Shown here piece after piece: positions 1 through 11,287 of a DNA stretch of 64,000 nt. A model generated the notes under the pieces. The model was not told where the DNA came from, made no database searches, and worked only from the letters and a program-made list of their open reading frames with translations. The DNA is from Okapia johnstoni. Its lineage: Eukaryota; Chordata; Mammalia; Artiodactyla; Giraffidae. Position 1 is the stretch's first letter; each line of letters begins with the position of its first letter. Location of the stretch: assembly GCA_024291935.2 (NCBI GenBank), contig CM044312.1, positions 77,209,001 through 77,273,000 on the forward strand. Reading direction: 5' to 3'. Made by a program: the position numbers and the translations under genes.

Positions 1-322
1 AACATATGTAAATTTGTGACAGAGGAACTAGAGAAATAGATAGGTTATGTCTTACAAATAAAATAAAATATTGAGGTGTAGATGAAGAAAGAAAGGAAAG
101 ATAAACCCATTTGAATGCAGAGTTCCAAAGAATAGCAAGGAGAGATAAGAAAGCCTTCCTCAGTGGTCAATGCAAAGAGATAGAGGAAAACAATAGTATG
201 GGAAAGACTAGAGATCTTTTCAAGAAAATTAGAGATACCAAGAGAATATTTCATGCAAACATGGGCACAATAAAGGACAGAAATGGTATGGCCCAAACAG
301 ACGCAGAAGATATTAAGAAGAG

Positions 323-991
323 GTGGCAAGAATACACAGAACTATAAAAAAAGATCTTCATGACCCAGATAACCACGATGGGGTGATCACTCACCTAGAG
401 CCAGACATCCTGGAATGTGAAGTCAAGTGGGCCTTAGGAAGCATCACTACGAACAAAGCTAGTGGAGGTGACAGAATTCCAGTTGAGCTATTTCAAATCC
501 TAAAAGATGATGCTGTGAAAGTGCTGAACTCAATATGCCAGCAAATTTGGAAAACTCAGCAGTGGCCACAGGACTGGAAAAGGTCAGTTTTCATTCCAAT
601 CCCTAAGAAAGGCAATGCCAAAGAATGCTCAAACTACCACACAAGTGCACTCATCTCACACGCTAGCAAAGTAATGCTCAAAATTCTCCAAGCCAGGCTT
701 CAGCAGTACGTGAACCGTGAACTTCCAGATGTTCAAGCTGGATTTAGAAAAGGCAGAGGAACCAGAGATCAAATTGCCAGCATCTGCTGGATCATCAAAA
801 AAGCAAGAGAGTTCCAGAAAAACATCTATTTCTGCTTTATTGACTATGCCAAAGCCTTTGACTGCGTGGATTACAATAAACTGTGGAAAATTGTGAAAGA
901 GATGGGAATACCAGACCACCTGACCTGCCTCCTGAGAAATCTGTATGCAGGTCAGGAACTGGACATGGAACAACAGACTGGTTCCATATAG
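323..991 (+). pseudogene. BovB RT domain remnant, N-terminal part
   Basis: A 222-codon open stretch inside the first BovB copy. It carries RT-domain landmarks seen in all copies here: the finger-region peptide NKASGGDRIPVELF, FRKGRGTRDQI, and motif A as FIDYAKAFDCVD near residue 175. The 14-bp loss near position 956 throws it out of frame just before motif B. In an intact element this protein would copy BovB RNA into DNA at a nicked chromosomal target. This copy cannot. Confidence 0.85.
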
Positions 992-1221
992 GGAAAGGAG
1001 TACATCAAGGCTGTATATTGTCACCCTGCTTATTTAACTTATATGCAGAGTACATCATGAGAAATGCTGGGCTGGAAGAAGCACAAGCTGGAATCAGGAT
1101 TGCTGGGAGAAATATCAATAATCTCAGATATGCAGATGACACCACCCTTATGGCTGAAAGCAAAGAAGAACTGAAGAGTCTCTTGATGAAAGTGAAAGAG
1201 GAGAGTGAAAAGTTGTCTTAA
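883..1221 (+). pseudogene. BovB RT catalytic-core remnant (YADD)
   Basis: The RT continues here in a different frame from the preceding piece because of the deletion near 956. It shows the motif B region (IGKGVHQGCILSPCLFNLY) and the intact catalytic motif C, YADD, in LRYADDTTLM. The frame ends at about 1221, where a small deletion and then a larger one remove the downstream segment. The first residues of this open frame, before the deletion point, are out-of-frame noise. Confidence 0.8.
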
Positions 1222-1750
1222 AACTCAATATGCAGAAAACTAAGATGCCATGATCTTATTAAAAAGCAGAGACATTACTTTGCTAACAAAGGTCCATCTA
1301 GTCAAAGCTATGGTTTTTCCAGTAGTGATATATGGATGTGAGAGTTGGACTGTGAAGAAAGCTGAGTGCTACAGAATTAATGCTTTTTAACTATGGTGTT
1401 AGAAAAGACTTTTGAGAGTCCTTTGGACTGCAAGGAGATCCAACCAGTCCATCCTAAAGGAGATCAGTCCTGGGTATTCATTGGAAGGACTGATGTTGAA
1501 GCTGAAACTCCAATACTTTGGCCACCTCATGCGAAGAGCTAACTCATTGGAAAAGACCTTGATGCTGGGAAAGATTGAGGTCAGGAGGAGAAGGGGACGA
1601 CAGAGGATTAGTTGGTTGGATGGCATCATCGACTCGATGGACATAGTTTTGGTGGACTCCGGGAATTGGTGATGGACATGGAGGCCTGGTGTGCTGTGGT
1701 TCATGGGGTCGCAAAGAGTCGGACATGTCTGAGCGACTGAACTGAACTGA

Positions 1751-2324
1751 ACAACATTCATATTCTTAAAACTATAGGATATGCCACCACTCAACACCCT
1801 TGTACCAAAATATTACAGCAGTATAGTACTGTTCATTTTGTGTTCACTTATTTATATAGATGTCATTAGGTTAGAAGACCTATTTAATACATGAAGAATA
1901 TGGACTAAATATGTAAACTGATGTTTAAAGCATTTAACATTAAAATATATGTTAATTTACACATATCAATGCTAATATAATTAGGTTATACTAGAAGCTA
2001 ATATCAAACTATACGATTAACACTCACATTGTTTGAATGACTCCATTACTTTAAATCATATTTCAAGCAATCAACACAAAAGACAAAACCAAGATATTCC
2101 ATTTGTCACCCACTCAGAATTTTTCACTCTTTTTAACAGCAACCATAGCTGACCAATACCTTCTTGTAATAATGGAAGGGTCTTTAACGGAAAACATCAT
2201 GGTATAAATAAACATCTGACTATCAGTTTGAAGAAAGACATATCATCATGGATTCCCGATATTAATTTAAGGCCAGTTTCTGCCACCAGCAAGCTTTTTC
2301 TCCTCAGATAATTTATATGACTTT
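1751..2324. other. AT-rich unique DNA
   Basis: No repeat family, RNA gene or coding frame is recognisable here. It separates the first BovB from the older LTR-like repeat. Confidence 0.5.
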
Positions 2325-2456
2325 GCTCTGGTCTGAATGTTTCCACCCCCATAAAATTCGTATGTTTAAATCTTAATATCCAAAGATGATGGTGTTTGTA
2401 AATGGAGCCTTTCGTAGGTGGTTAAGTCATGAGGGTTAAACCTCATGAATCGGATT

Positions 2457-2667
2457 GTTGTTGTTTAGTCGTTCAGTTGTTTTCTGACTCTTCCGCAACC
2501 CCATGGACTGTAGCCTACCAGGCTCCTCTGTCCATAGGATTTCCCAGGCAAGAATACTAGTGTGGGCTGCTATTTCCTTCTCCAGGGGATCTTCCCAATG
2601 AGATATCAAGCCTATGTCTCCTCCATCGGCAGGCAGGTTCTTCACCATTGAGCCACCAGGGAAGCCT
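2457..2667 (-). mobile_element. Bov-tA SINE with TSD
   Basis: Antisense tRNA-derived ruminant SINE. Read on the minus strand it opens with the tRNA-like head (GGCTTCCCTGGTGGCTCAAT), carries the BovB-derived body and ends at the tail near 2457. A near-perfect 12-bp duplication flanks it: ATGAATCGGATT at 2445-2456 and ATGAATGGGATT at 2668-2679. It sits inside the older LTR-like repeat. Confidence 0.92.
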
Positions 2668-2709
2668 ATGAATGGGATTAGTGTCTTATAAAAAGAGGCT
2701 AACAAACAC

Positions 2710-3258
2710 ATGAAAAGATGCTCAACATCACTCATTATTAGAGAAATGCAAATCAAAACCACAATGAGGTACCATTACACACCAGTCAGAATGGCCGCTA
2801 TCCAAAAGTCTACAAGCAATAAATGCTGGAGAGGGTGTGGAGAAAAGGGAACCCTCTTACACTGTTGGTGGGAATGCAAACTAGTACAGCCACTATGGAG
2901 AACAGTGTGGAGATTTCTTAAAAAACTGGGAATAGAACTGCCATATGACCCAGCAATCCCACTGCTAGGCATATACACCGAGGAAACCAGAATTGAAAGA
3001 GACGCGTGTACCCCAATGTTCATCGCAGCACTGTTTACAATAGCCAGGACATGGAAGCAACCTAGATGTCCATCGGCAGACGAATGGATAAGGAAGCTGT
3101 GGTACATATACACAATGGAATATTACTCAGCCATTAAAAAGAATACATTTGAATCCGTTCTATTGAGATGGATGAAACTGGAGCCCATTATACAGAGTGA
3201 AGTGAGCCAGAAAGAAAAGCACCAATACAGTATACTAATGCATGTATATGGAATATGA
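2710..3258 (+). pseudogene. L1 ORF2 C-terminal fragment
   Basis: 182 open codons matching the C-terminal end of L1 ORF2 protein. Recognisable landmarks are the cysteine-rich piece [15 protein letters not shown] and the following [20 protein letters not shown]. The endonuclease and RT domains are absent because the element is 5'-truncated, so no function is possible. The first Met has no significance. Confidence 0.85.
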
Positions 3259-3467
3259 AAGATGGTAATGGTAACCCTATATGTGAGACAGAATAAGAGA
3301 CACAGATGCATAGAACAGTCCTGTGGACTCTGAGGGAGAAGGTGAGGGTTGGACGTTCTGGGACAATAACATTGAAACATGTATATTGTCATATGTGATG
3401 CAGAACACCATTCCATGTTCTATGCATGGGACGGATGCTCAGGGATGGAGCGTTGGGATGACACTGA

Positions 3468-3511
3468 GGGATGGGAGTGGGAGGGAGGTGGGAGGAGGGT
3501 TTGGGAGGGGG
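3468..3511 (+). repeat. G-rich polypurine tract, quadruplex-capable
   Basis: Within the L1 3' UTR there are at least seven runs of three or more G with short A/T spacers in 44 bases. This arrangement fits a G-quadruplex motif in RNA or in the plus DNA strand. Such tracts are a known feature of L1 3' UTRs. Confidence 0.75.
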
Positions 3512-3874
3512 AGCACATGTGAATCCATGGCTGATTCATGTCGATGTATGGCAAAAACTACTACAATATTGTAAAGTAATTAGCCCCCAACTAAAATAAA
3601 AATAATAAAAAAATAAATAAATAAATAAATAAAAAAAAAAAAAAAAAGAGGCTCCAGAAAGACCCCCTAACTCTTCCCACCATGAAAGGCCACAGAAAAA
3701 AAGCACTGGCTATGAGCCAGGAAGAGGGCTTTCCCCAGAAGGCAACCATACTGACACCTTGATCCTGGACTTCTAGCCTCCAAAACAGCCAGCAATAAAT
3801 TTCTGGTATTTGTAAGTTACCCAGTCAGCAGCATTTTGTTATAGAAGTTCAAACAAACACAGACAGACCTCTCT

Positions 3875-5449
3875 AGGTCTGTCTATACTTTTCTTCAAAA
3901 CATGGAAGCTGGACCATTGGAATTTTAAGGTATTTTCTAAATCTAAAATTCCAGTATGGTAGATCTAGTCATGATGAATTGCTTTCCAATTTCCCAAAAT
4001 TAAAAAGCCATACAGACAGTTGCTAACAGACATTCAGACATTGCTAACTTCATTAGCAATAAGAACACTAATGTTTATTTTTAGATTGTATCCCAATATC
4101 CATACATATAGTAAGCATAGTATTGACTATCATTTTGTGAAAATGTTTCAGAGTGGTTTAAAAAAATCAGCTTTACTCAAGAAAATACAAGTGAATCACA
4201 GATATAATCATTCAAGAGTTCCAAGACAGGAACAAAGACCCATGAAAAGTTTCAATATAGATGCTACTTCAATATAAAAGCTACTATTCAAATTAACTGC
4301 TTTTCTATAAAGTTTTGAATTTTGCTTCACCAAGCGCTTTAAATTTAAAGCTACAATAACATGACACTAATATAACAAGATAGCTATACTACTTGGATTT
4401 TGAAAATATTTTTGTCTTTCTCACAAAAAAACCTATAGATTGCAATGTCAAAAAAGAGTAATTCATTTTTATAATTATTATTGTCAGCATAGTTTCTAAT
4501 CATATTTGAAATGGTTGGACATTTATAGAAGAGAAAATGAAGGGGCATCTTGACATAGCTAGGCTGCTTTTGTTGAAGCATACTATAAATATAAACAAGA
4601 GTGTTAGAGAAATTTGTAATAAATTTACTTATGGCAAGGGAACACACTTACTTTTTGATATTAAATGTCACTACATAAACTTGTATGTAAAATGAACAAC
4701 AGAATTTAGTAATACGGCAGTTGTTAGAAATCTAGAAACAGTTATTAAAAACACTAGAAAAGTCATATGCTCACACATGGTATATTTTTCTGTTAGAGGA
4801 CATTAAACAATTGTGAAATGAATGAGAGAAACAAAATTATTAAGAAAAAAATGTTGCCAATCAAATTATAATATGCCATTGTTTGTATGATCCATCTTGT
4901 TTTTAGAGATGGTAAAATAGGAAAAAATATTCATCTTAGAATTCATGAAATGCTACAGAATTATCTCATTTTTGTGGCTAGACTAGGGCATACATTCTAT
5001 TTCTTTATAAGAAATGAGACAAATGATAAACACTGTAACTTGAAATGCTTTTGCAGAATAAGCAATTATTCCCACTATGGAACAATAACAACAAACAAAC
5101 TTAATCATTGCTTTTTTTCTTCTCTAGGTGAAGGTTAAAATCATAGAGTTAAATTATCAGCACAGCAAAAAAAGTTAGAATTATCAAAACGGAAAAAATT
5201 AATTTTTTATCTGCTGAAATTATTGAGCAGTTAAAATATTACTGCAGGCTACTATTAATGTATCCTATAATTTTAATGCACATATATGAAAAATATTTAC
5301 TGATATACTAGTAAAATTAAATGTCTGATGTGACTTACAGTATATAATAAATATAAAATATTTGTTAACATAAGGAGATAAATATTCTATTTCATCTGAT
5401 TTAAAATAATAATTGAACCACTACTGTGGATGACTGTTAATTGGCTTAT
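3875..5449. other. AT-rich unique DNA
   Basis: Nothing recognisable beyond short A/T runs. The small open frames on both strands show no family motif. Confidence 0.5.
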
Positions 5450-5740
5450 TCATTCAAGAGACTATTTATTGAGCACATTCTAAATGTCCAAGTGTCAAGC
5501 ACCTTTCCAGGCACTGCAGATACCGAGTGAATATAGAAAAATATCACCCTTGGTGATCAGATCAATGGTATCTAAAATATAAGCACCAGTATTTTAGAAA
5601 AAGGAACAGGACATAAACACAAAGGAAATACATAATAAGTCACATTGTGGGAAATGCTATAGAGAAAAACAGAAGCGATAAAGACTTGGGATGGGGAAGT
5701 TACCATCTAAATGGGACAACTTAAGTGACATTGAGCGGTC
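5450..5740 (-). repeat. L2-like LINE relic
   Basis: Begins ATTCATTCAAGAGACTATTTATTGAGCACATTCT and continues through TGTCAAGCACCTTTCCAGGCACTGCAGATACCG-like sequence. This is the reverse complement of the well-known L2 3' end (which ends in GCACTCAATAAATATTTGTTGAATGA-like sequence). It is heavily decayed and the distal part is less certain. Confidence 0.55.
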
Positions 5741-6499
5741 TTAACTGTGAACATTTAAAACATATTCATTCTTTAAAAAATTACTGCATTCAAAGCAATG
5801 ACAATTCTCATTTGGAGATTTGTACTTACTGGGCATAGAGGGTTAGAAAAAAAGTCATGTTTCCTCTACCTTAACTAGAAGGAGAATGATTTTCTTTTTA
5901 GTGTAAAGAAATAGCCTCTGACCTTTCTTCCTTTTTTTTTTTTCTTTAACATGGCATTTTTCTTCTCTCAATATACCAGGTGGGATGATAAAAATGTCCA
6001 AATGCATTTTCATGATATGGTTACAAACCATAATATCTCAGTTGACATGAAAATTGAAAAGAGAAATTCAAAACAAGTTTTTGAAGAATGCAATTATTTC
6101 TTCTTGAAATCTGAATCAGATTAAAAATAAAATCAACTTAACTCATATTCAGTCAATCTTGAGAAGAGTAAGACATGACTTCTTGGACTTCATAATTCTT
6201 ATATAGTTACATGTCCCCTGAACATGAGAACTAATTAAATAGAATGATAGTATATGACACTATATGTTATATAATGGGCTAAAATAAAAACACCACATCA
6301 ACAGAATTGAACTAATGTGTTTGAGATTACTGTTCTTAAATTTTTAGAGGGAGATATCTGATCCTCCAAGAGAAATCAGTTTAATATCAAACTCTCATTT
6401 GTAACTTCAATATGATTTTCAACAATGTGTATTAATTTCTGCATTTTCCTCCCTTCCTCAAATAGGGAAAATTTTTAACGTGACAGAGTAAAAGTGCAC
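5741..6499. other. AT-rich unique DNA
   Basis: No recognisable gene or repeat. It contains a pyrimidine tract near 5925-5950. Confidence 0.5.
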
Positions 6500-6657
6500 A
6501 ATAGCATAAGTTACATGAATTAAGTTCTGGTTTAAGCTCTGCCAATAAATGTCAGTGTGACTGTGGACAAATTATTTTATCTTTGTGAATTTCAGTTTCC
6601 TCATCTTTAAATGAAGGGATTAGTGAAGATGGTCTTTAAGGTGTCTTTCTGTTCTAA
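6500..6657 (+). repeat. MIR SINE relic
   Basis: Ancient tRNA-derived mammalian SINE. The core survives in degraded form: GTTTAAGCTCTGCCA, then GTGACTGTGGACAAATTATTT, then TTTCAGTTTCCTCATCT. This is the usual MIR order of the loss-of-tRNA end, the CTGTGTGACC-like core and the CAGTTTCCTCATCTG segment. Confidence 0.6.
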
Positions 6658-9639
6658 TATATACAAAGACACATTAAAAGAAAATAGTTGAGACATTCTT
6701 CATCATGGTGTTACTTCAAACATCAGCACACAATTTGGTGCTATAAGTTACAATAGAGTTCTTCTAATTTATTTCCTAATTCTGTCATTTGTCATTTACT
6801 CTGCACAATCTATAGTCTACAACTTGCAAGACATGAACACTTACTAACAGTTTCTGATTACCACAGAGTCCTTATTAAGGCCCAAGCCTTCTTAATCTAA
6901 GTTTCAAGAAGTTTCCCTGAGAGAATGGCCTCATGCTAAATGAATGAATGCATAACATGATCAGGGATGGGAGTGAAAGGAGTTTGAAAAAGTTTTATTA
7001 GAGCAATAGTCTGTTTTGTAGTTTGTTACCCTAAAACTTCAAAATGCATTTATAATTCTCAGAAGAAGAACATACCTGTTTTAGTCTTCTTACTGTAGAG
7101 AGATTTGATGATTATTTCTTAACAAAGTTCTAGTGTTGCTCTTTGTAAAACTAGTTTATTATCAAGAAAAACAAATTTAATATCATTAAAATAACCTGTG
7201 GTATTCTACACCACAAAACAAAAATAACCCAATGCAATGATTGATGTCTAGGGTTTTTTTACATTTTCACAATACACGATATTTTAGTATAAGTATCAAG
7301 GCAAATTTTACTGCTGGTTAATTGTTTTATTAATAATAGATTGTAATTATTACTTAAGTTGCATATTTGCACTCTATACAGTTAAACTACAGACAAGCAA
7401 AAAGAAGAAAATAAAAACATCTCTATTTCTATTCACACTCCACTCAGAGATTATCACTGTTAAAGTCTTGTTTATCTTTCCATTTATCCCATATTTTTAT
7501 CACAAGGAGATCATATCAAATATTCTATTTTGTATATTTATAAGTTAATTACCTCCATTTTCCTGTCAATAAAATTTCATTTTATTTAATATCCAGTCCT
7601 TATTAAAATTTTCAGGATTGTCCCCCAATTTTTCTTTACAATTACTTTGTCCAACTTGGGATCCAATTCCATGTGACACACTCTACCTAGTGTGTTGCTC
7701 TCATTTTTAACCTAGCATGCAGATCATCCCTCCCTTTTTCTATGACATTAATTGTTGACAAGAGATAGATTCAAGGTATCCTTTTAAAAATGCTTTAACC
7801 TGTTCATAAATTTCAATGCTATCAAGTTATTTAAAACCCATGTGTTAACTGCACAGGATGCTTATTTCCCAAAGCCTTTGTTGGAATTCAGAGAAAATTA
7901 ATCATTGTGCTATCAGGGATTTTGTGCTAATCTTAAAAAGATTGTGTGTTCTCCTGACCCTTCTCCACTGGGACAAGAGCATGATGCATGTCTCCCTGGC
8001 AGAGGAGCACTGCCTTCATGAATGAGCATGAAGGTATGCTAAGAACAGTCTTAGCCATCACTTAAATTAATGTCCTTTCTTTGTGATCTTCTATAAAGCA
8101 ATTTCCCCTCTTACATTCTTTCACCCATCAGAATGAAATCTAACTAAGAGCATTTTCCTCTTGGACTGAGTAGTACCAGTTTACCTAAATTAATGTTTAT
8201 TTAGTATCTAATAATGTTTTCTATAGAGAAAAGTGAGGTTTTGTTTTCTCAAGTTTTGTGCCAAGTCTCATAAATCTGGGAAAAGGCATTCAGTGTAACT
8301 CCTACTAATAACCAAAGTGGCCACACACAGAATAAACAGGGCCTGGTTTATAAAGTCGCCACTGAGAGACCCTATTTGGGGTCTCTCATATTAATTTATG
8401 ATGTGTGCAATGCACTTTGCACTCAAAAACAGAGAATAGGAAAAGAGTTTAAAAATGCATTTAAACAGAGCTTTAATACATTAATGTACTATTTAAATAT
8501 AACTGCCACCCCACCCCCAAAACAAGAAAAAAACCCAACAATATGTTTCTGTGAATTATATGGAAGTTGGCAATGAATTTTAGTTGGTTTGGGTATATAA
8601 GAATTTCTAAACTATATGTCAACATCACTAAAAAGCACAATTTGCTGGGTGTTTGTCTCCCAATTTTTTAATTATTCAATGCTTTACTTAAAGCTTAAAA
8701 AGCCATTTCTTTACAAATATAACATATTTTTGAGCCAAAAATACCTAGAAAAATGTTGAGAAAGTGCTTAGTTTCATCTACAACTTCAGTATCAGAGTTA
8801 CTTCCATATGAATTTTATTACTTTAAAAGTCAAAATTTATTTCAAGACATCAAATTACAACCTTATTTAGAATTCCACAATAAAAACTTTCTGAATATGT
8901 CATAATTTATTTATAAAATACACAGACTACATCAGGGAAATAAGGAATCTATCTCATGGTGGCCCTATTTATATTTAATTGCTCTCCATGGTAATACAGC
9001 CTTTTCCCAATTTGCATTCGTCATGGATCTCACAGAACAGGATGTAGACAACTTTTAAAAAGAAGAATAAAGCCTTTTGATATTTGTTTGGTTTCACAGA
9101 TCCCAGAGAGTCATCATAAGAAAGGAAAGAAGGGCTGCTATTTCTTAATATCTGAAAAAAACCCTGTCAATATTTTCTTTAACTTTATGGCTCTGTTCAT
9201 TTTCTCACTAGAAAGTTTCTCAGACAAGCAATATGATGTGAATGTAATAACCTTTTCTCTTTTTGGTTGAGTGATAGTTTCTTAAAATAAATATAACCCA
9301 TCTTACACATTTTTTTCCCTGAATATTTCTGTCTTGAGCCATGAAGTGAAAAGACTTTCTCTTTCAACAGCAAATGCTAAGACATTGCCACCTTAATTAG
9401 CAAAAGTAACATTAAGAGGAAAAGAAGTCTACCTCAGGCAATTTGCTAAAACTTTTTTTTTTACCCTGTTTCCAATAGCTCTGTCTCTCATACCTGTACC
9501 CATGAAGCAAAAATTACTTCCAATAAGAGCATCTTAAAAATTACTTATTCATAAGAATGATAATGGGTACCTACTACACACCAATTACAATGCTACATGC
9601 AATTAGGTATGAAAATGAAATGACATGGCACACTCATAT
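6658..9639. other. AT-rich unique DNA
   Basis: About 3 kb with no recognised element, apart from a perfect short hairpin at 8363-8388 (listed separately). No frame here looks coding. Confidence 0.5.
8363..8388. repeat. Perfect 10-bp inverted repeat (hairpin)
   Basis: TGAGAGACCC at 8363-8372 and its exact reverse complement GGGTCTCTCA at 8379-8388, with the 6-base loop TATTTG. It is not followed by a T-run and has no gene next to it. It could be a chance palindrome or the remnant of an older element. Confidence 0.7.
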
Positions 9640-9725
9640 AGTTGCTATAGAAGTAAAGTGATTACCAGAGTACCTGACATATAAGTTCTGAAGTTAATGT
9701 TAATAGTTTTATTATCACAGTAATT
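9640..9725 (+). repeat. Possible MIR 3' end relic
   Basis: The order TTGCTATAGAAGTAAAGTG, AGAGTACCTGACATATAAG and TTAATAGTTTTATTAT resembles the last third of MIR (low-copy 'cctggcacatagtaag' region followed by 'ttattatt'). It is strongly diverged. Confidence 0.35.
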
Positions 9726-9782
9726 TCAAGATAGTCGGAGATAAAAATAACATAAAAATATGTTAGTATATGTAATATTATA

Positions 9783-10147
9783 ATGAATTGTGGTGCTGGA
9801 GAAGACTCTTGAGAGTCCCTTGGACTGCAACGAGATCAAACCAGTCAATCCTAAAGGGAATCAATCCTGAATATTCATTGGAAGGACTGATGCTGAAGCT
9901 GAAGCTCCAATACTTTGGCCACCTGATGCAAACAGCCGACTCATTGGAAAAACCCTGATACTGGGAAAGATTGAGGGCAGGAGGAGAAGGGGATGACAGA
10001 AGATGAAATGGTTAGATGGCATCATCAACTCCATGGACATGAGTTTGCCCAAACTCTGGGAGATACTGAAGGACAGGGAAGTTGGGTGTGCTGCAGGCCA
10101 TGGGGTCGCAAAGAGTCAGACGCGACTTAAGAGACTGAACAACAACA
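9783..10147 (+). mobile_element. BovB 3' end, 365 bp, with 13-bp TSD
   Basis: A severely 5'-truncated BovB starting in the C-terminal coding region (GTGGTGCTGGAGAAGACTCT) and ending AAGAGACTGAACAACAACA. The 13-bp duplication ATGTAATATTATA at 9770-9782 and 10148-10160 is exact. It is too short to contain any catalytic motif. Confidence 0.95.
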
Positions 10148-10239
10148 ATGTAATATTATATTTAATATAATCAGTTCTAAAATATATACTAGTTATATCC
10201 AATAAAAATAAACTGCAAGAAATGTACTTTAAAAAATTT

Positions 10240-10442
10240 TGCAGCCATATGAGTTCTGCTTTCAATGCAGGAGATCTGGGTTCAATCTCCAGTTCAGGAA
10301 GATGCCCTGGAGAGGGCATGGCAACTCACTCCAGGATTCTTGCCTGGAGAATTCCATGGACAGAGGAGCTTATTGGGCTACAGCCTATAGGGTCGCAAAG
10401 AGTTGGACACAACTGAGCAACTAACATCCACACACACACACA
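10240..10442 (+). mobile_element. Bov-tA SINE with (CA)n tail
   Basis: Sense SINE. The tRNA-like head is degraded at its 5' end, but box-B-like GGTTCAATC (near 10273) is present, followed by the BovB-derived body CTCCAGGATTCTTGCCTGGAG and tail GAGTTGGACACAACTGAGCAAC. It runs into a (CA)7 microsatellite at 10429-10442, a usual association for this family. Confidence 0.9.
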
Positions 10443-11036
10443 TAACTAAAAAGTAACAGATGAAGTCAATTTTTATATTCTGTTAGATTCAATATATTAA
10501 AATATCATTTTTACATGTAATCAATAGATCAAGCATTAATCAAATACTTGATGTTTTTCATTCTAAGTCTTCCAAACCAGCTGCACATTTTACACTTTCA
10601 GCATTTTTCTATTTGAATGTTAAATTTTCATCAGAAATACTTAGTCTGTATTCAGATTTCACAGAATTTACAATTGAAAAGGAAACTGAATGTGCCCTGT
10701 TTCAACAAACGAAAGTTTTCAAATAAGTGAATTGAGTACCACTTTAAAATTTACATTAATTAAAATTAAATAAATAAAAGGTGAAATTAAAGCTAGCTTT
10801 GAAACTTATGTAAAAGATGTGGAGATCTGAACCCCTTATGCTTGTTCCCAGATGAGGAAAAAATGCTTTGCTATGAGATAGAGGGGAAAGGATTCCCAGC
10901 ATAGAGATATATTTTTCACCTCAGATTTGACGTGACAGAAAAATGAACACAATTTACACAAACACCAGAATTTCTGTGAGGATCTTTATCTAGATTTCCA
11001 AGCATTTAAACATAGCCTTTTTTTTCAGTCATTCTG
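10443..11036. other. AT-rich unique DNA
   Basis: Nothing recognisable. Confidence 0.5.
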
Positions 11037-11044
11037 CAATATTC

Positions 11045-11279
11045 GGGCTTGCCAGGTGGAGTTAGTGGTAAAGAACCCGACTGCCAGTGCAGCAGACTTA
11101 AGAGACACAGGTTCAATCCCTGGATTGGGAAGATCCCCTGGAGGAGAGTATGGCAACCCACTCCAGTATTCTTGCCTGGAGAATTTCCATGGACAGAGGA
11201 GCCTGGGGGACTATGGTTCATAGGGTTGCATAGAGTTGGACACAACTGAAGTGACTTAGCATGTGTGCAAGCACACACA
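11045..11279 (+). mobile_element. Bov-tA SINE
   Basis: A complete sense SINE from the head GGGCTTGCCAGGTGGAGTTAGTGG to the CAAGCACACACAA tail, with box B GGTTCAATCCC at about 11111-11121. A short AATATTC duplication (about 11038-11044 and 11280-11286) probably marks the insertion. Confidence 0.92.
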
Positions 11280-11287
11280 AATATTCA

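Larger units (their letters stand above)
88..1750 (+). mobile_element. BovB (RTE) LINE, 5'-truncated, internally deleted
   Basis: This is an RTE-clade non-LTR retrotransposon fragment in sense orientation. It covers the linker before the reverse transcriptase (RT), the RT domain, the C-terminal domain and the 3' end, and stops in the (GAACT)n tail typical of BovB at about 1728-1750. It aligns along its length with the fuller copy at 48703-52299. Three defects are visible against that copy: about 14 bp missing near 956, about 165 bp missing near 1245 (the segment after the RT is bridged straight to AAAAAGCAGAGACATT), and a changed stretch near 340 that brings in a stop. The RT motif YADD (in LRYADDTT) survives. 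I found no clear target-site duplication. It is a dead fossil. Confidence 0.93.
2701..3643 (+). mobile_element. Ruminant L1 3' end, 5'-truncated, with TSD
   Basis: About 940 bp of a sense L1: the ORF2 C-terminal region, a 3' UTR with a G-rich polypurine tract (3468-3511), and an A-rich tail beginning with AATAAA repeats. The 10-bp duplication AAAAGAGGCT at 2691-2700 and 3644-3653 marks target-primed insertion. The duplicated target lies within the ancient LTR-like repeat, so this insertion is younger. High tail integrity suggests a fairly recent event. Confidence 0.93.
2325..3870 (+). mobile_element. Ancient LTR-like repeat, twice interrupted
   Basis: Without the two insertions at 2457-2679 and 2701-3653, the flanks (2325-2456, 2680-2700, 3654-3870) join into a continuous old repeat of about 370 bp. 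It resembles a dispersed mammalian LTR of the MaLR/ERVL type: an opening with TCTGAATGTTTCCACCCCC, a middle with GGTTAAGTCATGAGGGTT and ATGAATGGGATTAGTGTCTT, and a 3' part with AGCAATAAATTTCTGG, where AATAAA (3794-3799) would be the poly(A) signal. It ends in ACCCAGTCAGCAGCATTTTGTTATAG-like sequence. The exact family is from memory and uncertain. The order of insertion events is clear. Confidence 0.5.

Noticed and set aside
8363..8388. Hairpin as a bacterial-type terminator
   Set aside because: Eukaryotic context, no T-run after the stem and no upstream gene.
10240..11279. Evenly recurring similar ~200-bp units as a CRISPR or satellite array
   Set aside because: They are scattered, in both orientations, with individual target duplications and unrelated spacing: dispersed SINEs.
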